From Alcaligenes faecalis (GTDB lineage: Bacteria; Pseudomonadota; Gammaproteobacteria; Burkholderiales; Burkholderiaceae_B): a stretch of 64,000 nt of DNA. Positions 50,279 through 58,534 of the stretch are shown one piece after another. A program made the translations under genes and the position numbers. The notes beneath the pieces are model-generated. The model was not told where the DNA came from, did not search any database, and was given only the letters and a program-made list of their open reading frames with translations. The stretch is from NCBI RefSeq assembly GCF_009497775.1, contig NZ_CP031012.1, forward strand, positions 744,001 through 808,000, written 5' to 3'. Every line of letters starts with the position of its first letter. The first letter of the stretch is position 1.

Positions 50279-50337
50279 GGGCAGCACGACTGCCCGCCCC
50301 GGTCTCCGCGTCTTTGCCCGGTGCCGCAGGCGCCGGG
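50279..50337 (+). terminator. Two GC-rich hairpins between fba and purC
   Basis: Stems 50279-50284 with 50290-50295 and 50317-50325 with 50329-50337 (one wobble pair). No T-run; they may serve Rho-dependent termination or form a purC leader structure. Confidence 0.4.
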
Positions 50338-50395
50338 ATTGTCGTCCCGCCTGCATCCATAGTCAGCGGGATGTTTTCGTTTTAAGGATGAAATC

Positions 50396-51277
50396 GTGCA
50401 AGAGCCCTTACATCAATCCAGCCTGAGCTCCTTGCCGCTACTCGCGCGCGGCAAAGTTCGGGACATGTATGCGGTGGGTGAGGACAAGTTGTTGATTGTG
50501 GCCAGTGATCGCATTTCGGCATTCGATGTGATTCTGGACGACCCCATTCCCGGCAAGGGCGCTGTCTTGACGCAGATGACCGAGTTCTGGCTGAACAAGC
50601 TGGCACACATCATCCCTAATCACACGACGGGCGTGAACCCGGTTGATGTGGTGGCGCCTGAAGAGCGCGCCCAAGTGGAAGGCCGCTCCATGGTGGTCAA
50701 GCGCTTGAAGCCCATCATGGTGGAAGCCGTGGCTCGTGGTTACCTGATCGGTTCGGGCTGGAAAGACTACCAGGCGACCGGCGCGGTTTGTGGCATCACC
50801 TTGCCCGCTGGCCTGAAGCAAGCTGCCAAGCTGCCTCACGTGCTGTTTACACCGGCTGCCAAAGCAGAAATGGGCTCGCACGACGAGAACGTGGATTTCG
50901 CCCACGTGGTCAAGGAAGTCGGTCAGGAGCTGGCCGAGCAAATCCGTGATGTGACTCTGCGTCTGTACACCGAAGCCGCTGACTACGCCGCCAGCCGTGG
51001 CATTCTGATTGCCGACACCAAATTTGAATTTGGTCTGGACGATCAAGGCCAACTGCATTTGATGGACGAAGTGCTGACTCCGGATTCCTCGCGTTTCTGG
51101 CCAGCCGACAGCTATGCCGAAGGCATCAGCCCACCGTCCTACGACAAGCAATTTGTGCGCGATTGGCTGGAAACCCAGGTTTGGGACAAGACGCCACCGG
51201 CTCCTCGCTTGCCTGCTGAAGTGGCCGAGCGCACCGCTGACAAGTACCGTGAAGCCCTGGAACGCCTGACGGCGTGA
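50396..51277 (+). CDS. purC: Phosphoribosylaminoimidazole-succinocarboxamide synthase
   Basis: 293 aa, SAICAR synthase of purine synthesis. The start is GTG at 50396, set by AGGA 7 bp upstream; the ATG at 50388 is out of frame. [26 protein letters not shown] and [18 protein letters not shown] are conserved signatures. Confidence 0.96.
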   Translation: MQEPLHQSSLSSLPLLARGKVRDMYAVGEDKLLIVASDRISAFDVILDDPIPGKGAVLTQMTEFWLNKLAHIIPNHTTGVNPVDVVAPEERAQVEGRSMVVKRLKPIMVEAVARGYLIGSGWKDYQATGAVCGITLPAGLKQAAKLPHVLFTPAAKAEMGSHDENVDFAHVVKEVGQELAEQIRDVTLRLYTEAADYAASRGILIADTKFEFGLDDQGQLHLMDEVLTPDSSRFWPADSYAEGISPPSYDKQFVRDWLETQVWDKTPPAPRLPAEVAERTADKYREALERLTA

Positions 51278-51332
51278 ACGGTTTGCAGTCCGGACAGGCA
51301 CTCGACGTAAACGAGCTGCCTGCTCGTCCTGA

Positions 51333-51400
51333 GCAGGGTCGTGTTGGGATGGACCCTGCTGTTTTTCTATTTACCAAGGCGCCTGGCAGCATGGCGCCTT
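51333..51400 (+). terminator. Intrinsic terminator and second hairpin between purC and purE
   Basis: 8-bp stem (51333-51340, 51352-51359) followed by TGTTTTT, then another 8-bp stem (51376-51383, 51393-51400) followed by a pyrimidine-rich tract. purE lies 24 bp on, so this may act as an attenuator within the pur genes. Confidence 0.6.
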
Positions 51401-51423
51401 CTTCCTTTTAGGGCGTATCTCTG

Positions 51424-51936
51424 ATGAGCGTACAAACTCCTGCGGCTCCCACAGTGGGCATTGTGATGGGTTCCTCCAGCGACTGGGATGTCATGAGCCA
51501 GGCCGTGGCCATTCTGGACGAATTTGGTGTGTCCTATGAGTGCCGTGTGGTCTCTGCCCACCGCATGCCGATTGATATGGTGGATTACGGTGCCCAGGCT
51601 CCCGCCCGTGGCCTGAAAGCCATTATTGCGGGTGCAGGCGGCGCCGCTCACTTGCCCGGCATGCTGGCCGCCCTGACACACTTGCCCGTGTTCGGTGTAC
51701 CCGTGCCTTCGCGCTACTTGCGCGGTGAAGATTCCCTGCTGTCGATTGTGCAAATGCCCAAGGGCGTGCCGGTTGCCACCTTCGCCATTGGCGAAGCCGG
51801 TGCCGCCAATGCCGCGCTGCACGTGATTGCCAATCTGGCCGTCAACGATGCCGTGCTGACTGAAAAACTGATTGCGTACCGTGCCCGCCAGACCGAGGCT
51901 GCCCGAGCTATGCGTGTTCCTCCTGCTACTGCCTGA
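51424..51936 (+). CDS. purE: N5-carboxyaminoimidazole ribonucleotide mutase
   Basis: 170 aa class I Pur[14 protein letters not shown] and VVSAHRMP carry the CO2/nucleotide-binding Ser and the catalytic His; [11 protein letters not shown] is also conserved. Followed after 9 bp by purK, its partner. Confidence 0.97.
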   Translation: MSVQTPAAPTVGIVMGSSSDWDVMSQAVAILDEFGVSYECRVVSAHRMPIDMVDYGAQAPARGLKAIIAGAGGAAHLPGMLAALTHLPVFGVPVPSRYLRGEDSLLSIVQMPKGVPVATFAIGEAGAANAALHVIANLAVNDAVLTEKLIAYRARQTEAARAMRVPPATA

Positions 51937-51945
51937 TTTTATTTT

Positions 51946-53133
51946 GTGATGATGACCCCCATGACTGATGCTGCCCTTCTGGTCCCTGGCTCCTGGCTGG
52001 GCATGATTGGAGGCGGCCAACTGGGCCGCATGTTCTGCCATAGCGCCCAAAGCCTGGGCTACAAGGTGGCCGTGCTGGACCCGGACACCCATAGCCCTGC
52101 TGGTGCAGTGGCCGATCTGCATATCTGTGCGGCCTACGATGACGCACAAGCGCTTGCCCGTCTGGGGGACTTGTGCCAAGCCGTCAGTACCGAGTTCGAG
52201 AACGTACCGGCGCAGTCCTTGCTGACTTTGGCTCAGCACACACGAGTCACCCCGTCCGGTGATGCCGTAGGCATTGTCCAGGATCGTATTCGTGAAAAAG
52301 CCTTTATTTCGCAGGCCGGTGTGCCGGTGGCTCCCTATGCCGCCATTGAAAGCCTCGATGATTTGCAGGCTGCTGACAGCGCCTTGTTCCCCGGCATTCT
52401 GAAGACAGCGCGCTTTGGTTACGACGGCAAGGGTCAGGCACGTGTGGCAGACCGTGAACAGGCGTTGGCTGCCTTCAAGGAGTTCGGTTCCCAGGCCTGT
52501 GTGCTGGAAGCTCTGCAACCCTTGAAGTCCGAAATTTCGGTTGTTCTGGCCCGTGGCCTGGACGATCAGGTCAAAACTTTCCCATGTGCCCGTAACGAGC
52601 ACCGCGATGGCATTTTGGCCGTGTCCACTATCAGTGCCCAGTTTCAGGACGATGCCTTGTCCGAACAGGCTCGGCAGGCGGCTGCCGCTATCGCCCGCAC
52701 GCTGGATTACGTGGGTGTGTTGTGTGTGGAGTTCTTCATTCTGGAAGACGGCCGTTTGCTGGCCAATGAAGTGGCTCCCCGTCCGCACAATAGCGGTCAC
52801 TACACCATGAACGCCTGCGTCACCAGCCAGTTTGAACAGCAGGCCCGCGTGATGGCGGCCTTGCCTCTGGGTGATACCCGCGCTTTGTGTCCTTCCATGA
52901 TGCTCAATATCCTGGGCGATATCTGGTTTGACGAACAAGGCCAGATGCGTGAGCCTGATTGGGCTGCCTTGCTGGCTGTGCCTGGCGTGTCCTTGCACCT
53001 GTACGGCAAGGCCGAGGCCCGTGTTGGCCGCAAGATGGGCCACGTGAATATTGTGGGCGAGTCGGATCAGCAAGTGCGCGAACGCACTGCCCGAGCTGCC
53101 GCCGCTTTGCACATCGCTTTTGACCATGACTGA
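51946..53133 (+). CDS. purK: N5-carboxyaminoimidazole ribonucleotide synthase
   Basis: 395 aa ATP-grasp enzyme. GMIGGGQLGRMFCHSAQ opens the N-terminal domain; FEVAPRPHNSGHYT-like residues (NEVAPRPHNSGHYTMNA) mark the active site. Three in-frame ATGs at the start and another at 51961 make the exact start uncertain; none has a good RBS. Overlaps the sua5-like gene by 8 bp. Confidence 0.96.
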   Translation: MMMTPMTDAALLVPGSWLGMIGGGQLGRMFCHSAQSLGYKVAVLDPDTHSPAGAVADLHICAAYDDAQALARLGDLCQAVSTEFENVPAQSLLTLAQHTRVTPSGDAVGIVQDRIREKAFISQAGVPVAPYAAIESLDDLQAADSALFPGILKTARFGYDGKGQARVADREQALAAFKEFGSQACVLEALQPLKSEISVVLARGLDDQVKTFPCARNEHRDGILAVSTISAQFQDDALSEQARQAAAAIARTLDYVGVLCVEFFILEDGRLLANEVAPRPHNSGHYTMNACVTSQFEQQARVMAALPLGDTRALCPSMMLNILGDIWFDEQGQMREPDWAALLAVPGVSLHLYGKAEARVGRKMGHVNIVGESDQQVRERTARAAAALHIAFDHD

Positions 53134-54151
53134 TACCCCCTCCAGCCCTTCCGAGCAGCAGATAGAGCAAGCCGCCCGTGTGCTGGCACAAGGGGGGCTG
53201 GTGGCCTTTCCGACCGAGACGGTCTACGGTCTGGGCGCTGATGCGGAAAACCCGGCTGCGGTGCAGTTGATTTACAAGGCCAAGGGCCGTCCTGCGAATC
53301 ATCCCTTGATTGTGCATGTGGCCCCCGGTGCTGACCTGCGTTACTGGGTGACAGATATTCCGCCTGTGGCGCAGCAATTGATGGATGCCTTCTGGCCTGG
53401 TCCCTTGACGCTGATCCTGCCGCGCAATCCTGCTATCCCGGATACGGTCAGTGGTGGGCAAAGCAGTATTGGTATTCGTTGTCCTTCCCATCCGGTGGCT
53501 CAAGCCTTGCTCAAGCGCATGGCGGAACTCAAGCCCGGCGGTCAGGCCGGTGTGGCGGCGCCTTCGGCCAACAAGTTTGGTCAGGTATCGCCTACGGCTG
53601 CCAGCCATGTACGCGATGAATTTGCGGACATGAGTGCAGAGGAACTGCTGATTGTGGAAGCGGGCCCGTCGGAAGTGGGCATCGAGTCCACTATTGTGGA
53701 CGTGTCGCGTACTCATCAGGGTGTGGGTGCCGTACTTTTGCGGCCTGGCCATATCAGTGCGGCCATGATTGCCGAGGTCATCGGCTACGAACCCGCTAGT
53801 CCGGATCAACAAGCCCCACAGGTTTCGGGCAGTTTGAAAGCGCATTATGCGCCTCGTACCCCTTTGTCTTTATTTGATGAAGACAGTGCGCCTGCGGTGC
53901 AGGCTGCTTTGGCGGAAGGGGGCAAGCAGGCCATTGTTGCCTTTGCCTCTTTGCCGCCCTTTTCGGCAGATGTGCACGACTGGTATGTGTGCAGCCCGGA
54001 TGCGCAGCTTTATGCCCAGGATTTGTACGCCATGTTGCGTCGCCTGGATCAAGGCCAGTACCAGCATATTTGGGTGCAGCGTTGCCCGGATACGCCAGAT
54101 TGGCAGGCGGTCAATGACCGCCTGGGCCGAGCCGCAGCAGCCTTTGAGTAA
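53126..54151 (+). CDS. L-threonylcarbamoyladenylate synthase, Sua5 type
   Basis: 341 aa; makes the precursor of the t6A tRNA modification. The N-terminal YrdC domain has GLVAFPTETVYGLGADA and KGRPANHPLIVH; unlike short TsaC it carries the C-terminal Sua5 domain (from about 220, opening with GSLKAHYAPRTPLSLF). The ATG at 53126 lies inside the end of purK; a longer frame from 53051 is rejected. Confidence 0.95.
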   Translation: MTDTPSSPSEQQIEQAARVLAQGGLVAFPTETVYGLGADAENPAAVQLIYKAKGRPANHPLIVHVAPGADLRYWVTDIPPVAQQLMDAFWPGPLTLILPRNPAIPDTVSGGQSSIGIRCPSHPVAQALLKRMAELKPGGQAGVAAPSANKFGQVSPTAASHVRDEFADMSAEELLIVEAGPSEVGIESTIVDVSRTHQGVGAVLLRPGHISAAMIAEVIGYEPASPDQQAPQVSGSLKAHYAPRTPLSLFDEDSAPAVQAALAEGGKQAIVAFASLPPFSADVHDWYVCSPDAQLYAQDLYAMLRRLDQGQYQHIWVQRCPDTPDWQAVNDRLGRAAAAFE

Positions 54152-54217
54152 GGCTGCTGTTCAGTAGGCGCGTGTGTGCTTTAAGGACTGAGCTTAGGGA
54201 CTGAGTGAGTTCGCTGC

Positions 54218-55033
54218 TTAGCGGGCTGTTCGCTTCAGAAAGTCCACAATCGCCTGGTTCACCTGCGCTTCCTTATCCCGGTAGGGCAGGTGACCGCATT
54301 GTTCCAGCTCCAGCAGCTCCGTGTGCGGCACCAGCTCCTTGATGCGACGGATTTGCTCCAGCGTGCCGTATTCATCATCCACGCCCTGAATGGCCAGAAT
54401 CGGGCAGGTGATGCGGCTGACGTCCTCTTCAATATTCCAGTCGCGGAACCGGGGATCTGTCCAGGTGGCGTTCCAGCCCCAGAAAGCGGATTCCACATCA
54501 TCGTGATAGCGGCCCAGACGTTCGCGTAAAAAACCTTGCTCGTAGGCTTCGCGGGCGACCAGAATGCCGCGCAAGGAAATATCCTCTACAAACAGGTGCG
54601 GGGCCATCACCACAATGCCTTGCAGCTTGTCGCTAAAGCCGCTGGCCGCCAGCAGGGCAATCGAGCCACCATCGCTGTGGCCAACCAGCACAATCGGGCG
54701 CTTCTTGCCGTCTTCACCCAGTTGCTCCAGCAATTGGGGCAGCACCTCCAGCGACTGCTCATGCAGGTAGTCCGGCTCTTTGGGGCTATTGTCCGGGCGC
54801 GGGGTGCTGCGGCCATAGCCATAGCGGGAGTACATCAGGCCGCTGCAGCCGGTTTGTTCACACAACTGCGCCGGCCAGTCTTTCCACATGGCAATGGAGC
54901 CCAGACCTTCGTGCAGGAACACCAGCAAGGGGGCGGTTTCACGCTCGGGGGCAATACGTTGATATTCCAGCTCGATGGCTTGGGTGCCCTGAGTCAGGCT
55001 CGCAAATTGCAAAGATGAATCGAGTGTTGTCAT
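54218..55033 (-). CDS. Alpha/beta-fold hydrolase
   Basis: 271 aa from the ATG at 55033. Catalytic triad candidates: Ser in VLVGHSDGGSIAL, Asp in QGVDDEYG, His in CGHLPYRDK. FLHEGLGSIAMWKDWP is the oxyanion-hole segment. The nearest look is 2-succinyl-benzoate/meta-cleavage-type esterases; substrate unknown. The frame stays open to 55060 but no better start is there. Convergent with the sua5-like gene. Confidence 0.88.
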   Translation of the reverse strand: MTTLDSSLQFASLTQGTQAIELEYQRIAPERETAPLLVFLHEGLGSIAMWKDWPAQLCEQTGCSGLMYSRYGYGRSTPRPDNSPKEPDYLHEQSLEVLPQLLEQLGEDGKKRPIVLVGHSDGGSIALLAASGFSDKLQGIVVMAPHLFVEDISLRGILVAREAYEQGFLRERLGRYHDDVESAFWGWNATWTDPRFRDWNIEEDVSRITCPILAIQGVDDEYGTLEQIRRIKELVPHTELLELEQCGHLPYRDKEAQVNQAIVDFLKRTAR

Positions 55034-55244
55034 AGCCTTGGTGTGCATAGCCCTGAACAAACCGGGCGTTCAGGTAATTGGTAATCGGGAAACCCTCTTT
55101 ATGCCATAGATTGATCCGCGACGCACAAGCGTGCCCCAGCTGATCCTTGATGTGGACATTTTGCTGCTGTTTTGAGCCGCTTTTCGCCGGGGGCTGCAAA
55201 TTTTGACAGAGATGGTAGAGTGGCGCTCTCGATCTTTTTTTGCC

Positions 55245-55464
55245 GCCGGGCCGTCCCAAGGTGAAAGCTCCCCCTTTGGGGGCAGCGAGCCGAAGGCGCA
55301 GCGTGGGGGCTTTTTTGTCGCCGGGCCGCCCCAAGGCAAAACTCCCCCTCGGGGGGCAGCGAGCCGAAGGCGCAGCGTGGGGGCTTTTTTGTCGCCGGGC
55401 CGCCCCAAGGCAAAACTCCCCCTCGGGGGGCAGCAAGCCGAAGGCGCAGCGTGGGGGCTTTTTG
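55245..55464. repeat. Three tandem copies of a 74-75 bp GC-rich repeat, each ending in a T-run
   Basis: Copies begin at 55245, 55320 and 55394. Each contains a C5/G5 hairpin, then a second C-to-GTGGGGGC dyad followed by five or six T, so each copy has the form of an intrinsic terminator on the plus strand. Copies two and three are almost identical; copy one has a few changes. The remaining sequence of 55034-55478 shows a lone TTGACA at 55203 without a good -10. Confidence 0.9.
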
Positions 55465-55478
55465 CGTTGTACAACAAC

Positions 55479-55925
55479 ATGAAATTTGCTGAATTTGAAG
55501 TGGGTATGCTTATCAAGCACCCACTTGTTCCTGTGACTCGCGAAGAGATGCTGGATTTCGCCCAGAAGTATGATCCGCAGTCTTTTCATATCGACGACAA
55601 GCAGGCCGAAGCAGGCCATTGGGGCGGTTTGATCGCCAGCGGTTGGCTCACTTGTGGCAAAGCCATGCGCATGGCCGTGGATTCTGCCTTGCACGATTCC
55701 GAGTCCTTTGGCTCGCCGGGTCTGGAACGTCTGCGCTGGGTCTTGCCTGTGCGGGCCGGTGACTCCATCCGTCTGGAGGCCACGGTGGCATCCAAGCGTG
55801 TGTCCAGCAGCCGTTCAGATCTGGGCATCATTCGCTGGAACTGGAATGTGTTCAACCAGCGCGATGAGCTGGTGCTGGAGATGGAAGCGACCAGCATGTT
55901 TGAGTTGAAGTCCGAACAAGAATAA
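55479..55925 (+). CDS. MaoC-family dehydratase
   Basis: 148 aa hot-dog fold. The R-specific hydratase motif is visible: KYDPQSFHID (Asp and His) and GLIASGWLTCGKAM. Probably acts on enoyl-CoA thioesters. There is no Shine-Dalgarno before the ATG, and the gene sits 14 bp after a triple terminator-like repeat. The same frame is open back to 55203 through the repeats, but a repeat-encoded N-terminus is unlikely. A TTG at 55467 is another possible start. Confidence 0.85.
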   Translation: MKFAEFEVGMLIKHPLVPVTREEMLDFAQKYDPQSFHIDDKQAEAGHWGGLIASGWLTCGKAMRMAVDSALHDSESFGSPGLERLRWVLPVRAGDSIRLEATVASKRVSSSRSDLGIIRWNWNVFNQRDELVLEMEATSMFELKSEQE

Positions 55926-56008
55926 AAAGATCACCACACTCTATCTTTGGCTGGCCGATTTCGCAGGGGTTGTTTTTATCTTGAATATTTCCCCGCGACT
56001 GGAAAGAA

Positions 56009-56072
56009 CCCCCACGCTACGCTTTTTGCCCGCTGCTTCTGAAGAGATGCTTTCCCCTTTGGGGCGCGGCGG
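56009..56072. repeat. Diverged, inverted copy of the 74-bp repeat
   Basis: Starting CCCCCACGCTACGC and ending in CCCCTTTGGGGCGCGGCGG, this matches the reverse complement of the tandem repeat at both ends, with a divergent middle. It lies in the 260-bp gap after the MaoC-like gene. Confidence 0.5.
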
Positions 56073-56148
56073 TAAAAACCATGGAGGCAGATGGGGGATG
56101 GACTTCCACTATCTTTCATTTATGAAGTTAATCAGGCTCTGAATGCAC

Positions 56149-56175
56149 CAGGGCAAAGCCTCTGGCTTTGCCCTG
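56149..56175. terminator. Perfect hairpin between convergent MaoC-like and gcdH genes
   Basis: 12-bp stem (56149-56160, 56164-56175) with a TCT loop, 11 bp after the gcdH stop on the minus strand. No real T-run. Confidence 0.6.
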
Positions 56176-56186
56176 TTTGGTCTGCT

Positions 56187-57380
56187 TTAGAAGAAAGCCT
56201 GAATCCCGGTTTGTGCACGGCCCAGAATCAGGGCGTGTACGTCATGGGTGCCTTCGTAGGTATTCACCACTTCCAGATTGACCAGGTGGCGGGCAATGCC
56301 GAACTCGTCAGAGATACCGTTGCCACCCAGCATGTCGCGCGCCAGTCGGGCAATATCCAGTGCCTTGCCGCAGGAGTTGCGTTTCATGATGGAGGTGATT
56401 TCGACGGCCGCCGTGCCTTCGTCTTTCATGCGTCCCAGACGCAGGCAGCCTTGCAGCGCCAGCGTAATCTCGGTTTGCATATCGGCCAGCTTTTTCTGGA
56501 TCAACTGATTGGCAGCCAAGGGGCGGCCAAACTGCTTGCGATCCAGGGTGTACTGGCGGGCGGTGTGCCAGCAGGATTCGGCGGCACCCAAGGCGCCCCA
56601 GGCAATCCCGAAGCGGGCCGAATTCAGGCAGGTGAAGGGGCCACGCAAGCCCGAGACATGGGGCAGCATCTGGCTGTCTGCAATTTCCACATCGGCCATC
56701 ACAATTTCGCCGGTCAGGGACGCGCGCAAGCCGACTTTGCCGTGAATGGCTGGGGTGGACAGGCCCTTCATGCCTTTTGCCAGAATGAAGCCACGGATCT
56801 TGCCGTCATCTTCGCCGCCCACGACCTTGGCCCAGACCACCAGCACATCGGCGATGGGGGAGTTGGTAATCCAGGTCTTGTTGCCGCTCAGGCGATAGCC
56901 GCCGTCCACTTTCACGGCGCGGCTTTCCATGGCACCGGGGTCCGAACCGTGATTGGGTTCAGTCAGGCCAAAGCAGCCAATCCACTGTCCGCTGGCCAGC
57001 TTGGGCAGGTATTTCTGTTTCTGCTCTTCGCTGCCAAATTCAAAAATCGGCACCATGACCAGGGAAGACTGCACACTCATCATGGAGCGGTAGCCCGAGT
57101 CCACACGCTCCACTTCGCGGGCGATCAAACCATAGCTGACGTAGTTCAGACCGGCACCACCGTAGGCTTCGGGAATGGTGGCTCCCAACAGGCCCAGCGA
57201 GCCCATTTCGGCAAAGATGGCGGGGTCGGTCTGCTCGTGGCGGAAGGCCTCCAGCACGCGCGGCAAGAGCTTTTCCTGCGCATAGGCGTGGGCGGCATCG
57301 CGCACCATACGTTCTTCATCGCTCAGCTGCTGATTTAGCAGCAGGGGGTCGTCCCAATGGAAAGAGGGATTGTCAGACAT
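56187..57380 (-). CDS. gcdH: Glutaryl-CoA dehydrogenase
   Basis: 397 aa acyl-CoA dehydrogenase that oxidises and decarboxylates glutaryl-CoA to crotonyl-CoA (lysine, tryptophan and aromatic breakdown). The catalytic Glu lies in [20 protein letters not shown], and [16 protein letters not shown] and [13 protein letters not shown] fit this subgroup rather than short-chain acyl-CoA dehydrogenases. Divergent from a LysR gene, as gcdH-gcdR pairs are in related bacteria. Confidence 0.93.
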   Translation of the reverse strand: MSDNPSFHWDDPLLLNQQLSDEERMVRDAAHAYAQEKLLPRVLEAFRHEQTDPAIFAEMGSLGLLGATIPEAYGGAGLNYVSYGLIAREVERVDSGYRSMMSVQSSLVMVPIFEFGSEEQKQKYLPKLASGQWIGCFGLTEPNHGSDPGAMESRAVKVDGGYRLSGNKTWITNSPIADVLVVWAKVVGGEDDGKIRGFILAKGMKGLSTPAIHGKVGLRASLTGEIVMADVEIADSQMLPHVSGLRGPFTCLNSARFGIAWGALGAAESCWHTARQYTLDRKQFGRPLAANQLIQKKLADMQTEITLALQGCLRLGRMKDEGTAAVEITSIMKRNSCGKALDIARLARDMLGGNGISDEFGIARHLVNLEVVNTYEGTHDVHALILGRAQTGIQAFF

Positions 57381-57537
57381 AGAGGTACTCCGGGAAGATC
57401 AAAGACGGTCAATCAGGTGGAGCCAGCAAGGGCGCCATCGGTCTGGAAACAGGGAAAGAGCAGGCCAAGTATCGCTGAACGTGGGAAAGCTTGTGCATCT
57501 TCAGGCAGGCGATATCAGGCTAAAGTCCCAGCATAGT

Positions 57538-57572
57538 GTGCATAAAGCGCACAAGGCAATTGATAAAATTGC
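57538..57572. promoter_or_regulatory. Putative LysR-binding region between gcdH and lysR
   Basis: Two adjacent dyads: GTGC/GCAC (57538-57541, 57549-57552; T-N11-A spacing) and a perfect GCAATT/AATTGC (57556-57561, 57567-57572). Two half-overlapping sites in the 272-bp divergent gap fit the recognition and activation sites of a LysR protein. Confidence 0.4.
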
Positions 57573-57652
57573 ACAATGTCGTGTGCTGGCGTAACGATCC
57601 GGCCCTGCGCTGAATGGGCGGGGCTGAGGCGGCAGAATCAAGAGGGAGACCT

Positions 57653-58534
57653 ATGAGACAAGGCGTGCCCAGTTTGGGCGCATTACAGGCCTTTGAGGCT
57701 ACGGCCCGCTTGGGGACTTTTTCCCGTGCGGCCGAGGAGCTTTCTTTGACGCATAGTGCTGTGTATCGGCAGGTCAGCGGCCTGGAGCAACGCCTGGGCG
57801 TGACCTTGCTGACACGGGTGAGGCGGCGTTTGGTGCTGACTCCGGCGGGGCGCGATTATGCCGCCCGTATCCGCCACCATCTGGAGCAGATTGGCAAAGA
57901 CACTTTCAGCCTGATTGCGCGCGCCGGTGTGGGCCGCAGCATTCATCTGGCGGTGCTGCCTACCTTGTCCACGGTGTGGTTGATGCCGCGCCTGGCGCGT
58001 TTCTCCCAGCGCTATCCGGATATCACGGTCAGCCTGTCCGTGCGTACCACTCCGTTTCAGTTTGGTGACCACCCCTTTGATGCCGCCATTTATCATGGGC
58101 GGCAGTTATGGCCGCAAACCGAGGGCATCAAGCTGTTTGATGAAGGCGAACTGGTGCCGGTCTGCTCACCCAAATTGGCCGCCAGTGGTGACTGGCAAAA
58201 GCTGGTTCATCTGCATATGTCCACACGCCCCGATAGCTGGTCGGACTGGTATCGCTCCGCCGGTCTGGAGCCTGATCTGCGTGTCAGTTCCGGCCCGCGT
58301 TATGAGCTGTTCAGTCTGGTGATGGCAGCACTGCATGCTGACATGGGTGTGGCCTTGATGCCGCGTTTTCTGGTGCAGCAGGCGTTGGAGCAGGGCGAGC
58401 TGATCATGCCGCAAGAACACGCCATGCCCGTCAGCGAGGCTTATTTTTTTAGTTATCCCACGGCCAATGAGCCCAGCGAGGCGGTAATTTTGCTGGAACA
58501 ATGGCTGCTTGAGCACGAAAAGGAGAACACATGA
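57653..58534 (+). CDS. LysR-family regulator, GcvA/GcdR-like
   Basis: 293 aa from the ATG at 57653 (GGGAG 7 bp upstream). The N-terminus PSLGALQAFEATARLGTFSRAAEELSLTHSAVYRQVSGLEQRLG is of GcvA type. Its position opposite gcdH suggests it activates glutaryl-CoA dehydrogenase. Its stop overlaps the ggt start by 4 bp, so it is co-translated with a gamma-glutamyltransferase, an unusual partner. Confidence 0.9.
   Translation: MRQGVPSLGALQAFEATARLGTFSRAAEELSLTHSAVYRQVSGLEQRLGVTLLTRVRRRLVLTPAGRDYAARIRHHLEQIGKDTFSLIARAGVGRSIHLAVLPTLSTVWLMPRLARFSQRYPDITVSLSVRTTPFQFGDHPFDAAIYHGRQLWPQTEGIKLFDEGELVPVCSPKLAASGDWQKLVHLHMSTRPDSWSDWYRSAGLEPDLRVSSGPRYELFSLVMAALHADMGVALMPRFLVQQALEQGELIMPQEHAMPVSEAYFFSYPTANEPSEAVILLEQWLLEHEKENT

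Noticed and set aside
55203..55478. In-frame N-terminal extension of the MaoC-like protein through the tandem repeats
   Set aside because: The frame is open only because the 74-75 bp repeats lack stops in it. It would encode a Gly/Pro/Arg-rich repeat unlike the family, and each repeat ends in a terminator.
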